DNA of 64,000 nt from an uncultured Fibrobacter sp. (GCA_946414025.1 CAMKMX010000001.1:62001-126000); one strand, 5' to 3'; positions 1 through 7,840 are shown, numbered from the stretch's first letter. The notes: generated from the letters alone by a model not told the origin. A program made the numbers and translations.

Positions 1-229
1 CGCATCCACCATCCTTGAAAGTCGCTTCAGTAATAAAGAAACCATCCTTTACGCATGCCGTCTTCACCGAATCAGCCACATCGGACGAGGTTTCAGCGCA
101 CATTTTCGAGCCCATGAAAGTCATGGTGCAAGAAATCTTGCTGTCAGAGGAACTCGAGCTGTCGCTACAAGCAACCATAGACAAGGCAAGCAGAGCGGTC
201 AGGGGAAGAAGGATTTTTTTGATAGACAT
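1..229 (-). CDS. Putative lipoprotein, 3' end outside window
   Basis: The first 76 codons of a minus-strand gene are present and the rest runs off the window edge. The product starts with a basic MSIKK, a hydrophobic stretch and a lipobox (LSMVAC, Cys21), followed by a serine-rich stretch (SDSSSSSDS). This is the usual pattern of an exported lipoprotein in this window. The start is supported by an AAGGAG Shine-Dalgarno 5 to 10 bases upstream. The visible mature part has several cysteines, but no family can be named from it. Confidence 0.75.
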   Translation of the reverse strand, partial: MSIKKILLPLTALLALSMVACSDSSSSSDSKISCTMTFMGSKMCAETSSDVADSVKTACVKDGFFITEATFKDGGC

Positions 230-294
230 GTGTGTCTCCTTGTTGATTTTTGGGAATTGTCTACTCTTATTTAAATCTAAGTATTTTTTTCCTG

Positions 295-1464
295 TTAGAA
301 AAACTGGGGCGGCCAACGGGGGTTCTTGGAGGACATGTCGATCTTGTAGAAGTCCTTCTCGAAACGTCCGTCGTCCAGACCGTACATCTGCATCACGTGG
401 CGGGCAATCCACTTGCCGAGCTTCATCACGGTGAGCTTCTTGCGGAGGCGGCCCTGGCAGTCGCGGTTCATGATGTCGGGCAGAGTAGACGTGGTAAGGA
501 TTTCGTCGATGGCCGGGCTGTTCAGCTTTTCGCGGGCCTCGGGGCTCGTGTGGAAGTGGGTCACGCCGAAGCACACGCGGTTCGGGTTGCCCTTCTTGAT
601 GTGTTCGCAGCACTGCACGATCGTCGTACCGGTACGCACCATGTCGTCGAACACGATCACGTCCTTGCCCTCGATTTCTTCGATGCTGATGTCGGAAAGT
701 TCCGGGTTGAAGGTCATGCTGATTTCACGTTCGCCGGTACGGACCTTGTCCATCACCACGCGCTTGCATTCGGGCAGGTCCAGGGCTTCGTAGACGGCGT
801 TCATGAACGGGCGTGCGCCCTTGTCCGGGGAGACGATGACAAGATTATTGCCGTCCTTGCCGGTCTGAACAAAGTTGCTGTTCTTGATGTAGTGGGCGTA
901 GACGTCCGTCGGGATGAGGTTATGGAAATTGTCCTTGCCGAAGATGTCGGCAAAAAGGTTCTGCACCTTCACGCTGTGGTTGTGTACCGTCACCACGGCA
1001 TCGACGCCGGACTTCTTCAGGAGCTCCGCATAGAGAAGGCTCGTGAAGGCCTGGCCGTCGAACTTCTTCAAGTCGATGTCCGGGCGGTCCTTTTCCAGTT
1101 CGCCTACGCGATGGGGGCCGCGGTCCTGGGCGCTGTAGAACAGGTCCGGTTCAACCAAGACAACCTGTTCGGCGCCGTTGTCCTTGGCGGCACGGGCCAG
1201 AATGCAGTTGCGCATGGCGTAGTCGTTACGGCTACGTTCATGGTTCGAGACCGAGCAAATCAAGACAATCTTGCCTTCCAGGCGACGGCCGATATGTTCC
1301 ATATCGTCCACGTCCAAGCCGTAGCGAGGGCAGAATTCGGAGTTTGCAAAGGTCTTCAGGGAGACCACGTCGGAAATATCTTCACGAAGACCGATGTACT
1401 GGGCCATGTCGATGGCAAAGGGGTCGTCGGTGAAGTTGCCGGTCACGATAAAACGATCAGACAT
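295..1464 (-). CDS. prs: Ribose-phosphate pyrophosphokinase (PRPP synthetase)
   Basis: Makes 5-phosphoribosyl-1-pyrophosphate from ribose 5-phosphate and ATP, the precursor of nucleotides, histidine and tryptophan. The C-terminal half carries the PRPP-binding loop (VIVFDDMVRTGTT), and the N-terminal half shows the family pattern with FANSEFCPRY and NHERSRNDY. I chose the ATG giving MSDRF rather than an in-frame start 10 codons upstream, because the conserved N-terminal strand starts there. The product is about 389 residues, longer than the usual 310 to 320. It has extra sequence in the central region and a C-terminal tail after the catalytic core, as in the long PRPP synthetases of some bacteria. 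It reads away from the barrel-protein gene upstream. Confidence 0.88.
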   Translation of the reverse strand: MSDRFIVTGNFTDDPFAIDMAQYIGLREDISDVVSLKTFANSEFCPRYGLDVDDMEHIGRRLEGKIVLICSVSNHERSRNDYAMRNCILARAAKDNGAEQVVLVEPDLFYSAQDRGPHRVGELEKDRPDIDLKKFDGQAFTSLLYAELLKKSGVDAVVTVHNHSVKVQNLFADIFGKDNFHNLIPTDVYAHYIKNSNFVQTGKDGNNLVIVSPDKGARPFMNAVYEALDLPECKRVVMDKVRTGEREISMTFNPELSDISIEEIEGKDVIVFDDMVRTGTTIVQCCEHIKKGNPNRVCFGVTHFHTSPEAREKLNSPAIDEILTTSTLPDIMNRDCQGRLRKKLTVMKLGKWIARHVMQMYGLDDGRFEKDFYKIDMSSKNPRWPPQFF

Positions 1465-1517
1465 AATTACGCCTTGATGTTGGAGTTGATGCATTGGGTA
1501 GTGGAAATATAAAATTT

Positions 1518-2453
1518 TTAGAACCTTCTCACTACAAGGATTTCAAAAGCGGACACAAATTTCTCCTCGAGATGCTCGCCAAAGGCAATGAGGGAATACC
1601 CGCACTTGAGGACCACGTTCCACGACCATTTTTCGCCGATGTAGCCCAGGGCAGTTTTCATGTCGGCTTCGGGCAACAGCAGGTTCCCGTCGTCGGCGTA
1701 CTCGCGACCATAGGCCACGCCCACGACGCCCCAGAGATTCCAGAAATACCCGTTGCCGTAGACAAAGGTGTAGGTGTATCCCATGTCTCCCCAAAAGCTG
1801 GTAATATCCCGCTTGTTATCTTCGTAGCCCAGTACGCCGTCGTTGTCCTCGGCGTAATTGTGCTGCAGGCGCCCGCCGATAACCATGCTCCCCGCCGAAC
1901 TTTTCTGGCGACGGTCCAGAAAGTAGGCGCTCCTGGGGGCAAACCTGCCGTCTGCGGTAGCCATCCAGAGCATGGAAAAGTACATGTCGAACACCGTAAG
2001 GTCTATAAAACTGTCATCGTCGCTGTCTTCCAGGTTCTGGGAAAAACCGCTGTAATAGCGAACTTTGGCGGTAAGCCACCAGTCCCCCGGAAAAAGGTCC
2101 AGGCCGGTCTCGAAGGTCTTGGAGTCGGAATGCCCTTTGTTGGTGGTAAAGGGGAGGCCGTACTTGAAGTCGAAGGAAATATCCCAGGAAGTGCCGAACA
2201 GGGTAAACAGGCTGTCGTAGCCAAACCCGATACCTACGTCCACGGGCCGGTTAGACGAAAGGGGTTCGTCACCGTAGGCGCTATTCTTAATCATCATGAA
2301 ATTGTAGTCGCACAAGAAACGCAACGAAATCCGTTCCCGGAATTTCGAGACGGCCGGCTCATCGGGTTCCTGCGGTTCGGCACTGGCAGGGGCCGAAAAG
2401 ACGGAACACGCCAAGATCAAGAGCGGCAAAATTCTTGTCAAAAAAAACTTCAT
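1518..2453 (-). CDS. Predicted outer-membrane beta-barrel protein
   Basis: A 311-residue protein with a clear Sec signal peptide (MKFFLTRILPLLILA, predicted cleavage after PASA). The rest alternates hydrophobic and polar residues, is rich in aromatic and glycine residues, and ends in a short hydrophobic strand finishing in Phe (VVRRF). These features suit an outer-membrane barrel. I do not recognise a named family. A TATATTTG element on the minus strand (2470-2477) sits just upstream of the start and is the likely promoter -10. Confidence 0.65.
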   Translation of the reverse strand: MKFFLTRILPLLILACSVFSAPASAEPQEPDEPAVSKFRERISLRFLCDYNFMMIKNSAYGDEPLSSNRPVDVGIGFGYDSLFTLFGTSWDISFDFKYGLPFTTNKGHSDSKTFETGLDLFPGDWWLTAKVRYYSGFSQNLEDSDDDSFIDLTVFDMYFSMLWMATADGRFAPRSAYFLDRRQKSSAGSMVIGGRLQHNYAEDNDGVLGYEDNKRDITSFWGDMGYTYTFVYGNGYFWNLWGVVGVAYGREYADDGNLLLPEADMKTALGYIGEKWSWNVVLKCGYSLIAFGEHLEEKFVSAFEILVVRRF

Positions 2454-2499
2454 CAGAGGCCTACGGGCACAAATATAGAAGTATAAAATCTATCAACAA

Positions 2500-2830
2500 G
2501 GCATCATCGAGTCATTTTTCTTGGTCTTTGCCTGCCTTGTCGTGCGTTTATATATTGTTAATTATGTGTTATTTAATTGTGACGGCGTTTTACAGGTTAA
2601 TTTCCATTCCAAACAGATTATTCACAAAATCCATATTTGTTTCACGTGAAACATTTGTTTTGGCAGTCAAATTATCCCCATTTGTGGAAAACCTGTGGGA
2701 TATTATTCATATTCTATCCACAAAAATAAATGTCTAACCAATTGGCTAGACATTATTGTTTATATTTTGTTTAGAAATTTTATCAACATTCCGAGTCATT
2801 TTCCGGGCAATTATCCGCAAAAAAATTGGA
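2500..2830. other. oriC: Candidate origin of replication (oriC-like region)
   Basis: AT-rich gap of about 400 bases between two minus-strand genes. It holds one perfect DnaA box (TTATTCACA, 2618-2626) and five single-mismatch boxes: TTATCCCCA 2672-2680, TGTGGAAAA 2683-2691 (reverse), TTATTCATA 2703-2711, CTATCCACA 2714-2722 and TTATCCGCA 2811-2819. A perfect parS lies in the middle. The stretch at 2550-2580 is nearly all A/T and could serve as an unwinding element. No coding sequence is convincing here: an open frame at 2435-2737 runs through the parS and boxes and looks spurious. The origin call is an inference from box clustering; dnaA is not in the window. Confidence 0.5.
2638..2653. other. 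parS: parS site 1 (perfect)
   Basis: TGTTTCACGTGAAACA is the canonical 16-base palindrome bound by ParB/Spo0J, with no mismatch. It lies in the candidate origin region, 5.4 kb from parB. Confidence 0.92.
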
Positions 2831-2855
2831 ACGCGGAATCTAGAAAATTCAAAAC

Positions 2856-3254
2856 TTAAAATTTCACGGTGCGGGGTGCCGCCGTGAAACTGTAGAACGT
2901 GGCAGTCGCGTCCTTGAAGTAGAGCGTCTCGGTGTTGTCGTCGTCGGGGGAATACATGGACTTGAGTTCCGGATAGTGCTCCAGCATGTCCACCTTCGGT
3001 TCACGACGGTCGTCGCGGACCAGGGTACCGGCAACGCGGATCCACTTGGAACCGGTCTTGTCCATGGCACAGATTTCCACCTTGCCGTTTTTCTGGATCT
3101 GCTTGGAGCAATCCTTGGACTTGCCCGTCTGGATATAGAGCTTGCCCTCGAAAATGTTGGCGGTGCCAAACGGGCGGACGCGGGGTTGATCATTATCTAC
3201 CGTCGCCAAAAAGTAGGCGCCGGCATCCTTGAGAAATTTTACGACTTCTTCCAT
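2856..3254 (-). CDS. Pyridoxamine 5'-phosphate oxidase-like flavoprotein
   Basis: A 132-residue single-domain protein of the split-barrel FMN-binding (PPOX-like) superfamily. The opening segment (VVKFLKDAGAYFLATVDNDQPRV split over residues 4 to 26) and RPFGTANIFEGKLYI follow the family pattern of a strand, a substrate-side arginine and the FMN-binding barrel. Members reduce or bind flavins and small ligands; the substrate cannot be told from sequence. The stop lies just right of the oriC-like region, and the gene stands alone between repeat-filled gaps. Confidence 0.75.
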   Translation of the reverse strand: MEEVVKFLKDAGAYFLATVDNDQPRVRPFGTANIFEGKLYIQTGKSKDCSKQIQKNGKVEICAMDKTGSKWIRVAGTLVRDDRREPKVDMLEHYPELKSMYSPDDDNTETLYFKDATATFYSFTAAPRTVKF

Positions 3255-3503
3255 AGTTAGGTTTTAGGTTTTAGGTTGTAGGTTGTAGGGGTTAGGATCT
3301 AGTAAAGCGGGGTCCCAAGAAGTGTCATCCTCGCGCAGGCGAGGATCCGCTGGAAGTTCCAGGGGCTAGGATCTAGGATTTAGGGGTTAGGGTGTGTGGG
3401 GCGAAAGATTAGTAATGAGTTTTCAGTTATGAGTCGTGAGTTCTTATAGTCGCGCCTCTGGCGCCAAATTATATACTGAAAACTGACTACTGATAACTCA
3501 CAA
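3255..3503. repeat. Dispersed repeats: TTAGG/CTAG tract, GTCATCC palindrome, GAGTTATGAGT inverted pair
   Basis: No gene. From left to right the gap holds a degenerate tract of TTAGG and GGATCTAG words, a hairpin-forming GTCATCC...GGATCC unit (about 3327-3352), another TTAGG tract, and a pair of inverted arms. The forward arm has GAGT words (3416-3442) and the reverse arm has ACTC words (3478-3503). All four motifs recur between other genes of the window. Confidence 0.7.
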
Positions 3504-4007
3504 CTATTTCCCGATGAACTCCTCCTTATATATTCTTTCCATCTCCTCGCTGAAGCAGCAGAAGATGACTTTCTTGACTCTTTGGGCCGGAAAATTCCGG
3601 ACCGTTTTCACGGCAATCTTGGTGGCCGCCTCCCAGGGGTAATCGTAAACACCGGTGGAAATGGCGGGGAAGGCAACCGTTTCGCAGCCATTTTCTTCGG
3701 CCAGGCCGAGGCAGCTTTTGTAGCAGGATTCCAGAAGTTCAGGTTCGCCGTGCAGGCCGTCCCGATAGATAGGCCCCGGAGTATGGATGACGAACTTGGC
3801 CGGAAGCTTGAACCCCGGAGTGATTTTCGCCTTGCCCGTTTCGCAACCGTTCAGGGGAATGCAGGCCCGCAAAAGGTCCGGACCCGCCGCCCGGTGGATG
3901 GCACCGTCCACGCCTCCGCCACCCAGCAGCGAACAGTTCGCCGCATTCACGATGGCATCGACTTGCAGCTTCGTGATGTCGCCCCGGATAATTTCAATCT
4001 CGATCAT
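3504..4007 (-). CDS. Macrodomain protein, O-acetyl-ADP-ribose deacetylase-like
   Basis: A 167-residue stand-alone macrodomain. The ADP-ribose-binding motifs are intact: GDITKL near the N-terminus, VNAANCSLLGGGGVDGAIH (Asn and Asp of the active loop plus the Gly-rich turn) and FPAISTGVYDYP for the distal ribose loop. MacroD/YmdB-type enzymes hydrolyse O-acetyl-ADP-ribose or remove mono-ADP-ribose from proteins. No DarT-type ADP-ribosyltransferase is next to it, so a toxin-antitoxin role has no support here. An AGGAGG-like site lies just upstream, and a TATATTTT element sits about 17 bases before the start. Confidence 0.88.
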   Translation of the reverse strand: MIEIEIIRGDITKLQVDAIVNAANCSLLGGGGVDGAIHRAAGPDLLRACIPLNGCETGKAKITPGFKLPAKFVIHTPGPIYRDGLHGEPELLESCYKSCLGLAEENGCETVAFPAISTGVYDYPWEAATKIAVKTVRNFPAQRVKKVIFCCFSEEMERIYKEEFIGK

Positions 4008-4359
4008 GTTGGACCTCTGGAGGAAAATATATAAAAGTTTTGAGTGGTGAGTTATGAGTTATGAGTGGTGGGTTGTGAGTTGCGGGTCTTAAATTTTGTC
4101 ATCCCCGACCTGATCGGGGTCAACTTCTTGCCCCCTCGTGCTATCCCGGCATCCGCCGGGATGACATTCTGCGGACGTTGGCGATTGCACCAGAATGTAG
4201 ATCCGTAAGGAAGCAATCGCAACTTGCTGCACCTCGGAACTATGTGATCGTGAAACCAACATGTTATACATGTTGGGACTATGGCTACGCCATAGTCCTA
4301 CACCCTGCGGTTGGCAAATAAAAAAATGAAATCATTTTTTTCCTTTCCAACCTTGTGCG
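4008..4359. repeat. Repeat-filled intergenic region with hairpin element A
   Basis: No gene. It holds GAGT-word repeats (4040-4085), two GTCATCCC/GGGATGAC palindromic units (4096-4166) and one complete 84-bp hairpin element. A short minus-strand open frame over 4089-4271 is translated from these repeats; the same peptide words reappear near 5.8 kb where the repeats recur, so it is judged spurious. Confidence 0.7.
4177..4260. repeat. 84-bp hairpin element, copy A (complete)
   Basis: Begins GTTGG and ends CCAAC. The left 47 bases form a hairpin: GTTGgCGATTGC pairs with GCAATCGCAAC with one bulged G. Copy B at 5791 has the same length and termini. Copies C and D keep only the hairpin half. Confidence 0.7.
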
Positions 4360-4375
4360 TGTTTCACGTGAAACA
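4360..4375. other. parS: parS site 2 (perfect)
   Basis: TGTTTCACGTGAAACA, no mismatch. It directly abuts the stop codon of the acyl-ACP thioesterase gene (stop begins at 4376). Confidence 0.92.
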
Positions 4376-5155
4376 TTACTCACGGACGGCCAGGGGATAC
4401 TCCTCGATAGCGGTCTGTTTTTCTCCCAAAGCCTCCCACTCCAGGATGATATTACAGACCGTAGCGTCCCCTTTCTCCAACTTGTAACTGCAAACGTTAT
4501 CCCCAAGACCATATTCCGTACAGACCAGGGTATCGCCCATAAAACACTCCTGCATGAACCGGACCTTAATGGACTTGATGGTATTGTCAAACCCAAAGGT
4601 TTCCGAATGACATGCCACCGCCAAGTTTAAATAAGTCCTATTGTTCACATGACGGTTGAAATCGATGTCGCCCATATTCACCTGATGGGTCAGCGTATGC
4701 AGTACATTTCCAGAATCGTTCCATCCGAACTTCTCATGGGGGCCCACAGCCAATTCTTCAATCACATCCATCTTGCCGTCAAGCAGGGCCGTGGAATATG
4801 GACGATGACGGTTCTTGTCCATCACCACCCAGCAACTGTTTCCCCTGGCAAAAACCTTTCCGCGATAGCTCATGGTAAAGTCGCAAAAAATCTTGATTCT
4901 GGACTTTTCCGAAATCCACAGGTCCACCTGGAAACTTTCGGACCAGAAGGGAAGGTCGCCCTCGAAACGGATATCTATTTCAGAAATAATCCAGTACAAG
5001 CCCCTGTCCACGATATCGAAAGCGGCAAGAAACTTGCTCGCCGCATAACGGGCAAAACAATCCTCGAAATAGGCCAAGGCCGACATGGGAACCATCCGGT
5101 AGCTCAAATCCATATCGTGGCCAGTCACATAATAACTCTGGGAAAACTTCTGCAC
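4376..5155 (-). CDS. Acyl-ACP thioesterase (FatA/FatB-like)
   Basis: Releases fatty acids from acyl carrier protein, ending chain elongation. The sequence is a double hot-dog protein. The C-terminal half has the catalytic DFNRHVNNRTYL motif (His and Asn), matching the HVNN box of plant Fat enzymes, and a later Glu/Asp-rich strand. The open frame could begin at a GTG at 5206, but I chose the GTG at 5155 (VQKFSQSYYV). It has a strong GGAGG six bases upstream and starts at the first conserved strand, giving 259 residues. Bacterial enzymes of this class usually run 240 to 260 residues. Its stop touches a parS site. Confidence 0.82.
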   Translation of the reverse strand: MQKFSQSYYVTGHDMDLSYRMVPMSALAYFEDCFARYAASKFLAAFDIVDRGLYWIISEIDIRFEGDLPFWSESFQVDLWISEKSRIKIFCDFTMSYRGKVFARGNSCWVVMDKNRHRPYSTALLDGKMDVIEELAVGPHEKFGWNDSGNVLHTLTHQVNMGDIDFNRHVNNRTYLNLAVACHSETFGFDNTIKSIKVRFMQECFMGDTLVCTEYGLGDNVCSYKLEKGDATVCNIILEWEALGEKQTAIEEYPLAVRE

Positions 5156-5206
5156 CTCAAACCTCCAAAAGTACGACAATCTCAATTTAGAATTATCCCT
5201 TCGCAC

Positions 5207-5790
5207 GCTTCTCTTCTTTATTTCTTATAAAAATGTCCGCAAAAAAAAATCGCCACCTATTATAATATAGTGTTGGGCGTTCCCCCTCGAACCACGGACC
5301 ACCCCGAAGGAGAGGGGTCGGGCCATACTCGCTTCGCTCCCCGAGCCCCAGCAAAAAAAATGTTCAACCACCGGCATGACGTTTGCCGGGTTTCGGCCCT
5401 ACGGGTCACTGTCCCTAACGCGGAGGTTAGGGGTTAGGATCTAGGGGGTAGGATCTAGAGAAGTGTGGGATGTGAGGTTCGGGGGTGGGTCTTAAATGTT
5501 GTCATCCCCGACATGGTCGGGGATCCGCTTGAAGTTTTAGGGGCTAGGATCTAGGATCTAGGATTTAGGGAAATGTGGAATGCGAGGTTCGAGGCGTGGT
5601 CATAAACGTTGTCATCCTCGCGTCCTGTGGTGAGCGAAGTCGAACCAAGGCGAGGATCCGCTTGAAGTTTTAGGGGCTATGGTTTAGCAAGATGTCACCC
5701 CGGCCCTGTGCCGGGGTCAACTTCTTGACCCTTCGTGCTATCCCGGCATCCGCCGGGATGACATCCGGAAGCTCAGAAATACTTGAACGC
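5207..5790. repeat. Long repeat-only intergenic region
   Basis: I see no gene. After an A/T-rich start (5235-5275, probably the thioesterase promoter) there is a unit beginning GGGCGTTCCCCCTCG and ending GTCCCTAACGC (5277-5423). Then come three rounds of TTAGG/GGATCTAG words alternating with GTCATCC...GGATCCGC palindromes (about 5425-5690), and a GTCACCCC/GGGATGAC composite (5692-5763). The repeats point in both orientations. Confidence 0.65.
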
Positions 5791-6065
5791 GTTGGCGATT
5801 GCACCAGAAAGTAGGGCAATAAGGAAACAATCGCAACATCCTGGGGCTCGGAACTATGTGATCGTGAAACCAACATATTATACGCCCTTGTGCGCGTTGG
5901 CGATTGCACCAGAAAGCTGAGCAGTAGGGAAGCAATCGCAACATCCTGGGGCTCGGCAATGAAAATGTATAAATGTATTTTCACTGCACTCGCCCTGTGC
6001 GTGTTGGCGATTGCACCAGAATGTAGGGCAATAAGGAAGCAATCGCAACTTGCTGCACCTCGGAA
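5791..6065. repeat. Tandem array of hairpin elements B, C, D
   Basis: Three copies of the element seen at 4177 begin at 5791, 5896 and 6003, giving a period of 105 to 107 bases. Copy B (5791-5874) is complete with GTTGG/CCAAC ends. Copies C (about 5896-5956) and D (about 6003-6064) keep the GCGATTGC/GCAATCGC hairpin but lack the right end. Spacer sequences between them are unrelated. A minus-strand open frame across 5670-6128 translates the repeats into a repeated peptide and is judged spurious. Confidence 0.7.
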
Positions 6066-6107
6066 ATGTCGATAAACAAGTTTATCGCCGTTTCCTCGGT
6101 TTGCAAA

Positions 6108-6123
6108 CGTTTCACGTGAAACA
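6108..6123. other. parS: parS site 3 (one mismatch)
   Basis: CGTTTCACGTGAAACA differs from the canonical parS only in the first base. It lies 249 bases upstream of rsmG. Confidence 0.85.
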
Positions 6124-6162
6124 TGCACTAGCCCCTAGATCCTAAACCCTAGACCCTTACCT

Positions 6163-6203
6163 CTATCCACAAAAAATTCACATTTATCAAAAATTTATTC
6201 ACG
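6163..6203. other. Pair of DnaA-box-like 9-mers
   Basis: CTATCCACA (6163-6171) and TTATTCACG (6195-6203), each one base from the TTATNCACA consensus, with a weaker AAATTCACA between them. They sit in an AT-rich stretch between parS sites 3 and 4. They may be outlying DnaA sites of the region. Confidence 0.35.
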
Positions 6204-6285
6204 GATATTTTTAAAAAAAAAGGGTTCAAGGCCCATTTTTCGTTGTGATTGTGATTTAGTAATGCTAAATTGTTGACTAATAGAA

Positions 6286-6301
6286 TGTTTCACGTGGAGC
6301 A
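6286..6301. other. parS: parS-like site 4 (two mismatches)
   Basis: TGTTTCACGTGGAGCA keeps the left half-site and the CACGTG core but has two changes on the right. It is 55 bases upstream of the rsmG start, so ParB bound here could also affect transcription of rsmG-parA-parB. Confidence 0.65.
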
Positions 6302-6356
6302 ATAGGATATTCCCTGTCATCCTGGAGGCCAAAGGCCGATAGGACCCGCGGGGATA

Positions 6357-7061
6357 ATGAATCAGGGTCTTTTGAGTTATAGAAGCAACATCGAACAGCA
6401 GAATCTCTTGAACCAATTCCTAAGGGAAAATGGTGTTGAATTGCCCGGAGAAACTCTCGGCAAGCTGTACGACTATGCCGACCTGGTGGTAGAAACCAAG
6501 CAGTTCGGCAACCTGATTTCGGCGAAGGATTCCGAAAAGTTTTTAAGCAGGCACATTGCAGATTCGCTGGTTCCATACTTAGTAATGAGTCATGAGTTGT
6601 CAATTGTGGGTAAAAATGAATATAAAAACCCATTACTCAAAACTCAAAACTCAGAACTCAAATGGGCCGACATGGGAGCCGGCGCAGGCTGTCCGGTTTT
6701 CCCGCTAGCCATCGTGATGCCCCAGGTCCAGTTCTATGCCGTAGAACCCCGGAACATGCGTGTGCAGTTCATGCAGATGGCCAAAGAAAAACTGGGTCTC
6801 AAGAACCTGACCGTAGTGGGCAAGCGTTTCGAGACTTCTGGCCTTACCGACCTGGATTTTATCAGCTGCCGGGCCCTTTCCACTTTCGAAAACGACTGGG
6901 AACGCGCGAGGCCCGCCCTCAAGAAGGGCGGCATGTTCCTCACCCTCAAGAGCTACAACAACGTAGCCCAGCTGGAAAGCGATCCTGCAATTATACTGCA
7001 CAAATATACACTACCTAACGAAGAACAAGTTTACGCCTTAGTCACTCGAGGTAACGAATGA
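6357..7061 (+). CDS. rsmG: 16S rRNA (guanine527-N7)-methyltransferase RsmG, with a repeat-derived insertion
   Basis: Methylates N7 of G527 in 16S rRNA using S-adenosylmethionine. The SAM-binding motif is present (WADMGAGAGCPVFPL, about residues 103-117), as are the N-terminal RHIADSL segment and the later FISCRA strand. Family members usually have a few residues between RHI.DS and the SAM loop. Here about 26 residues (76-101) are inserted, encoded by bases 6582-6659, which match the GAGT/ACTC inverted repeats found between genes. The reading frame stays open through it. The stop overlaps the parA start (ATGA), so the two are translated together, as is common for rsmG (gidB) and parA near bacterial origins. 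Confidence 0.9.
   Translation: MNQGLLSYRSNIEQQNLLNQFLRENGVELPGETLGKLYDYADLVVETKQFGNLISAKDSEKFLSRHIADSLVPYLVMSHELSIVGKNEYKNPLLKTQNSELKWADMGAGAGCPVFPLAIVMPQVQFYAVEPRNMRVQFMQMAKEKLGLKNLTVVGKRFETSGLTDLDFISCRALSTFENDWERARPALKKGGMFLTLKSYNNVAQLESDPAIILHKYTLPNEEQVYALVTRGNE
6582..6659. repeat. Intergenic-type inverted repeat inserted in frame in rsmG
   Basis: Left arm AGTAATGAGTCATGAGTTG, right arm with CATTACTCAAAACTCAAAACTC, and an inner GTGGGT/ACCCAT pair. The insert is 78 bases, a multiple of three. The same words occur at 3416-3503, 4040-4085, 7843-7878, 28560-28600, 31660-31675 and 41075-41110. Confidence 0.8.
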
Positions 7062-7840
7062 GTAAAGTGATAGCGATATGCAACCAGAAAGGCGGCGTGG
7101 GCAAGACCACTACCGCCGTGAACCTGGCTGCCAGTTTTGCCGCCCTGGAGAAAAAGACTCTCCTTATCGACATGGACCCCCAGGGGAACGCGTCCCAGGG
7201 TTTCGGCTACAACGAATCCCAGGAGATGGACATCCACGAAGTGCTGGAGCTGGCCGAAAATCCGGACAATGTCACCTACGAAAACATCAAGCCCGCCATC
7301 ATGGATACGAGGCTCAACTTCTTGAAGATCATCACTTCGGGGCCGGACCTTGCCGTCATGGAAATCGAGCTGGTGAACGCCATGAGCCGCGAGCACCGTC
7401 TGGAGCGGGTCATGAAAGTTCTGGACCAGGCCTTCGAATTCATCATCATCGACGCGCCCCCGAGCCTGAACTTGCTCACCATCAACGTGCTCACCGCCGC
7501 AAAGAGCGTGCTGATTCCTATACAGTGCGAATACTACGCCCTCCACGGCGTGACGGAACTGTTCAACACCATTCGCGAAGTCCAGAAAAACCTGAACGGA
7601 AACCTGAAAATCGAAGGGGCGCTCCTCACCATGTTCGCCAACAACAACCTCTCGAAGCAGGTGGCCGACGAAGTTCGCGAGAACCTGGCCGACACCGTTT
7701 TCCAGACGGTCATCCCGCGTAACGTGCGCCTCAGCGAGGCGCCCTCCCACGGAAAGCCGGTTATCCTGTACGACGTACGGAGCCCCGGTTCCCAGTCCTA
7801 CATGAAACTCGCCGAGGAAATCCTGAACAAGGGGAAGTAG
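7058..7840 (+). CDS. parA: Chromosome-partitioning ATPase ParA/Soj
   Basis: A 260-residue ParA/Soj ATPase that drives segregation of the ParB-parS complex on the nucleoid. The deviant Walker A box (KGGVGKTTT, residues 10-18) has the signature lysine. Switch I (DMDPQGNAS) and Walker B (IIIDAPPSL) are also intact. The size and the lack of an N-terminal DNA-binding domain match chromosomal (type Ib-like/Soj) ParA rather than plasmid type Ia. Its ATG overlaps the rsmG stop by four bases. parB follows after a 158-base repeat-filled gap. Confidence 0.95.
   Translation: MSKVIAICNQKGGVGKTTTAVNLAASFAALEKKTLLIDMDPQGNASQGFGYNESQEMDIHEVLELAENPDNVTYENIKPAIMDTRLNFLKIITSGPDLAVMEIELVNAMSREHRLERVMKVLDQAFEFIIIDAPPSLNLLTINVLTAAKSVLIPIQCEYYALHGVTELFNTIREVQKNLNGNLKIEGALLTMFANNNLSKQVADEVRENLADTVFQTVIPRNVRLSEAPSHGKPVILYDVRSPGSQSYMKLAEEILNKGK

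Noticed and set aside
2435..2737. 100-residue plus-strand open frame in the oriC-like region
   Set aside because: It runs through a perfect parS and several DnaA boxes and has no protein-like composition; its first codons overlap another gene's start.
3255..3400. Eukaryotic-style telomere or linear chromosome end
   Set aside because: The TTAGG words are short, degenerate, occur in both orientations and lie inside the sequence between ordinary genes.
3504..4007. DarTG-like toxin-antitoxin role for the macrodomain protein
   Set aside because: No ADP-ribosyltransferase gene is adjacent and the domain is of the general YmdB type.
5791..6065. Possible CRISPR array
   Set aside because: Repeat units are 60-84 bases with only three copies in tandem, two truncated, and no cas genes; it does not fit CRISPR spacing.
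5670..6128. 152-residue minus-strand open frame with repeated peptide words
   Set aside because: The peptide repeats are translations of the hairpin element; the same words appear in the small frame at 4089-4271 wherever the element occurs.
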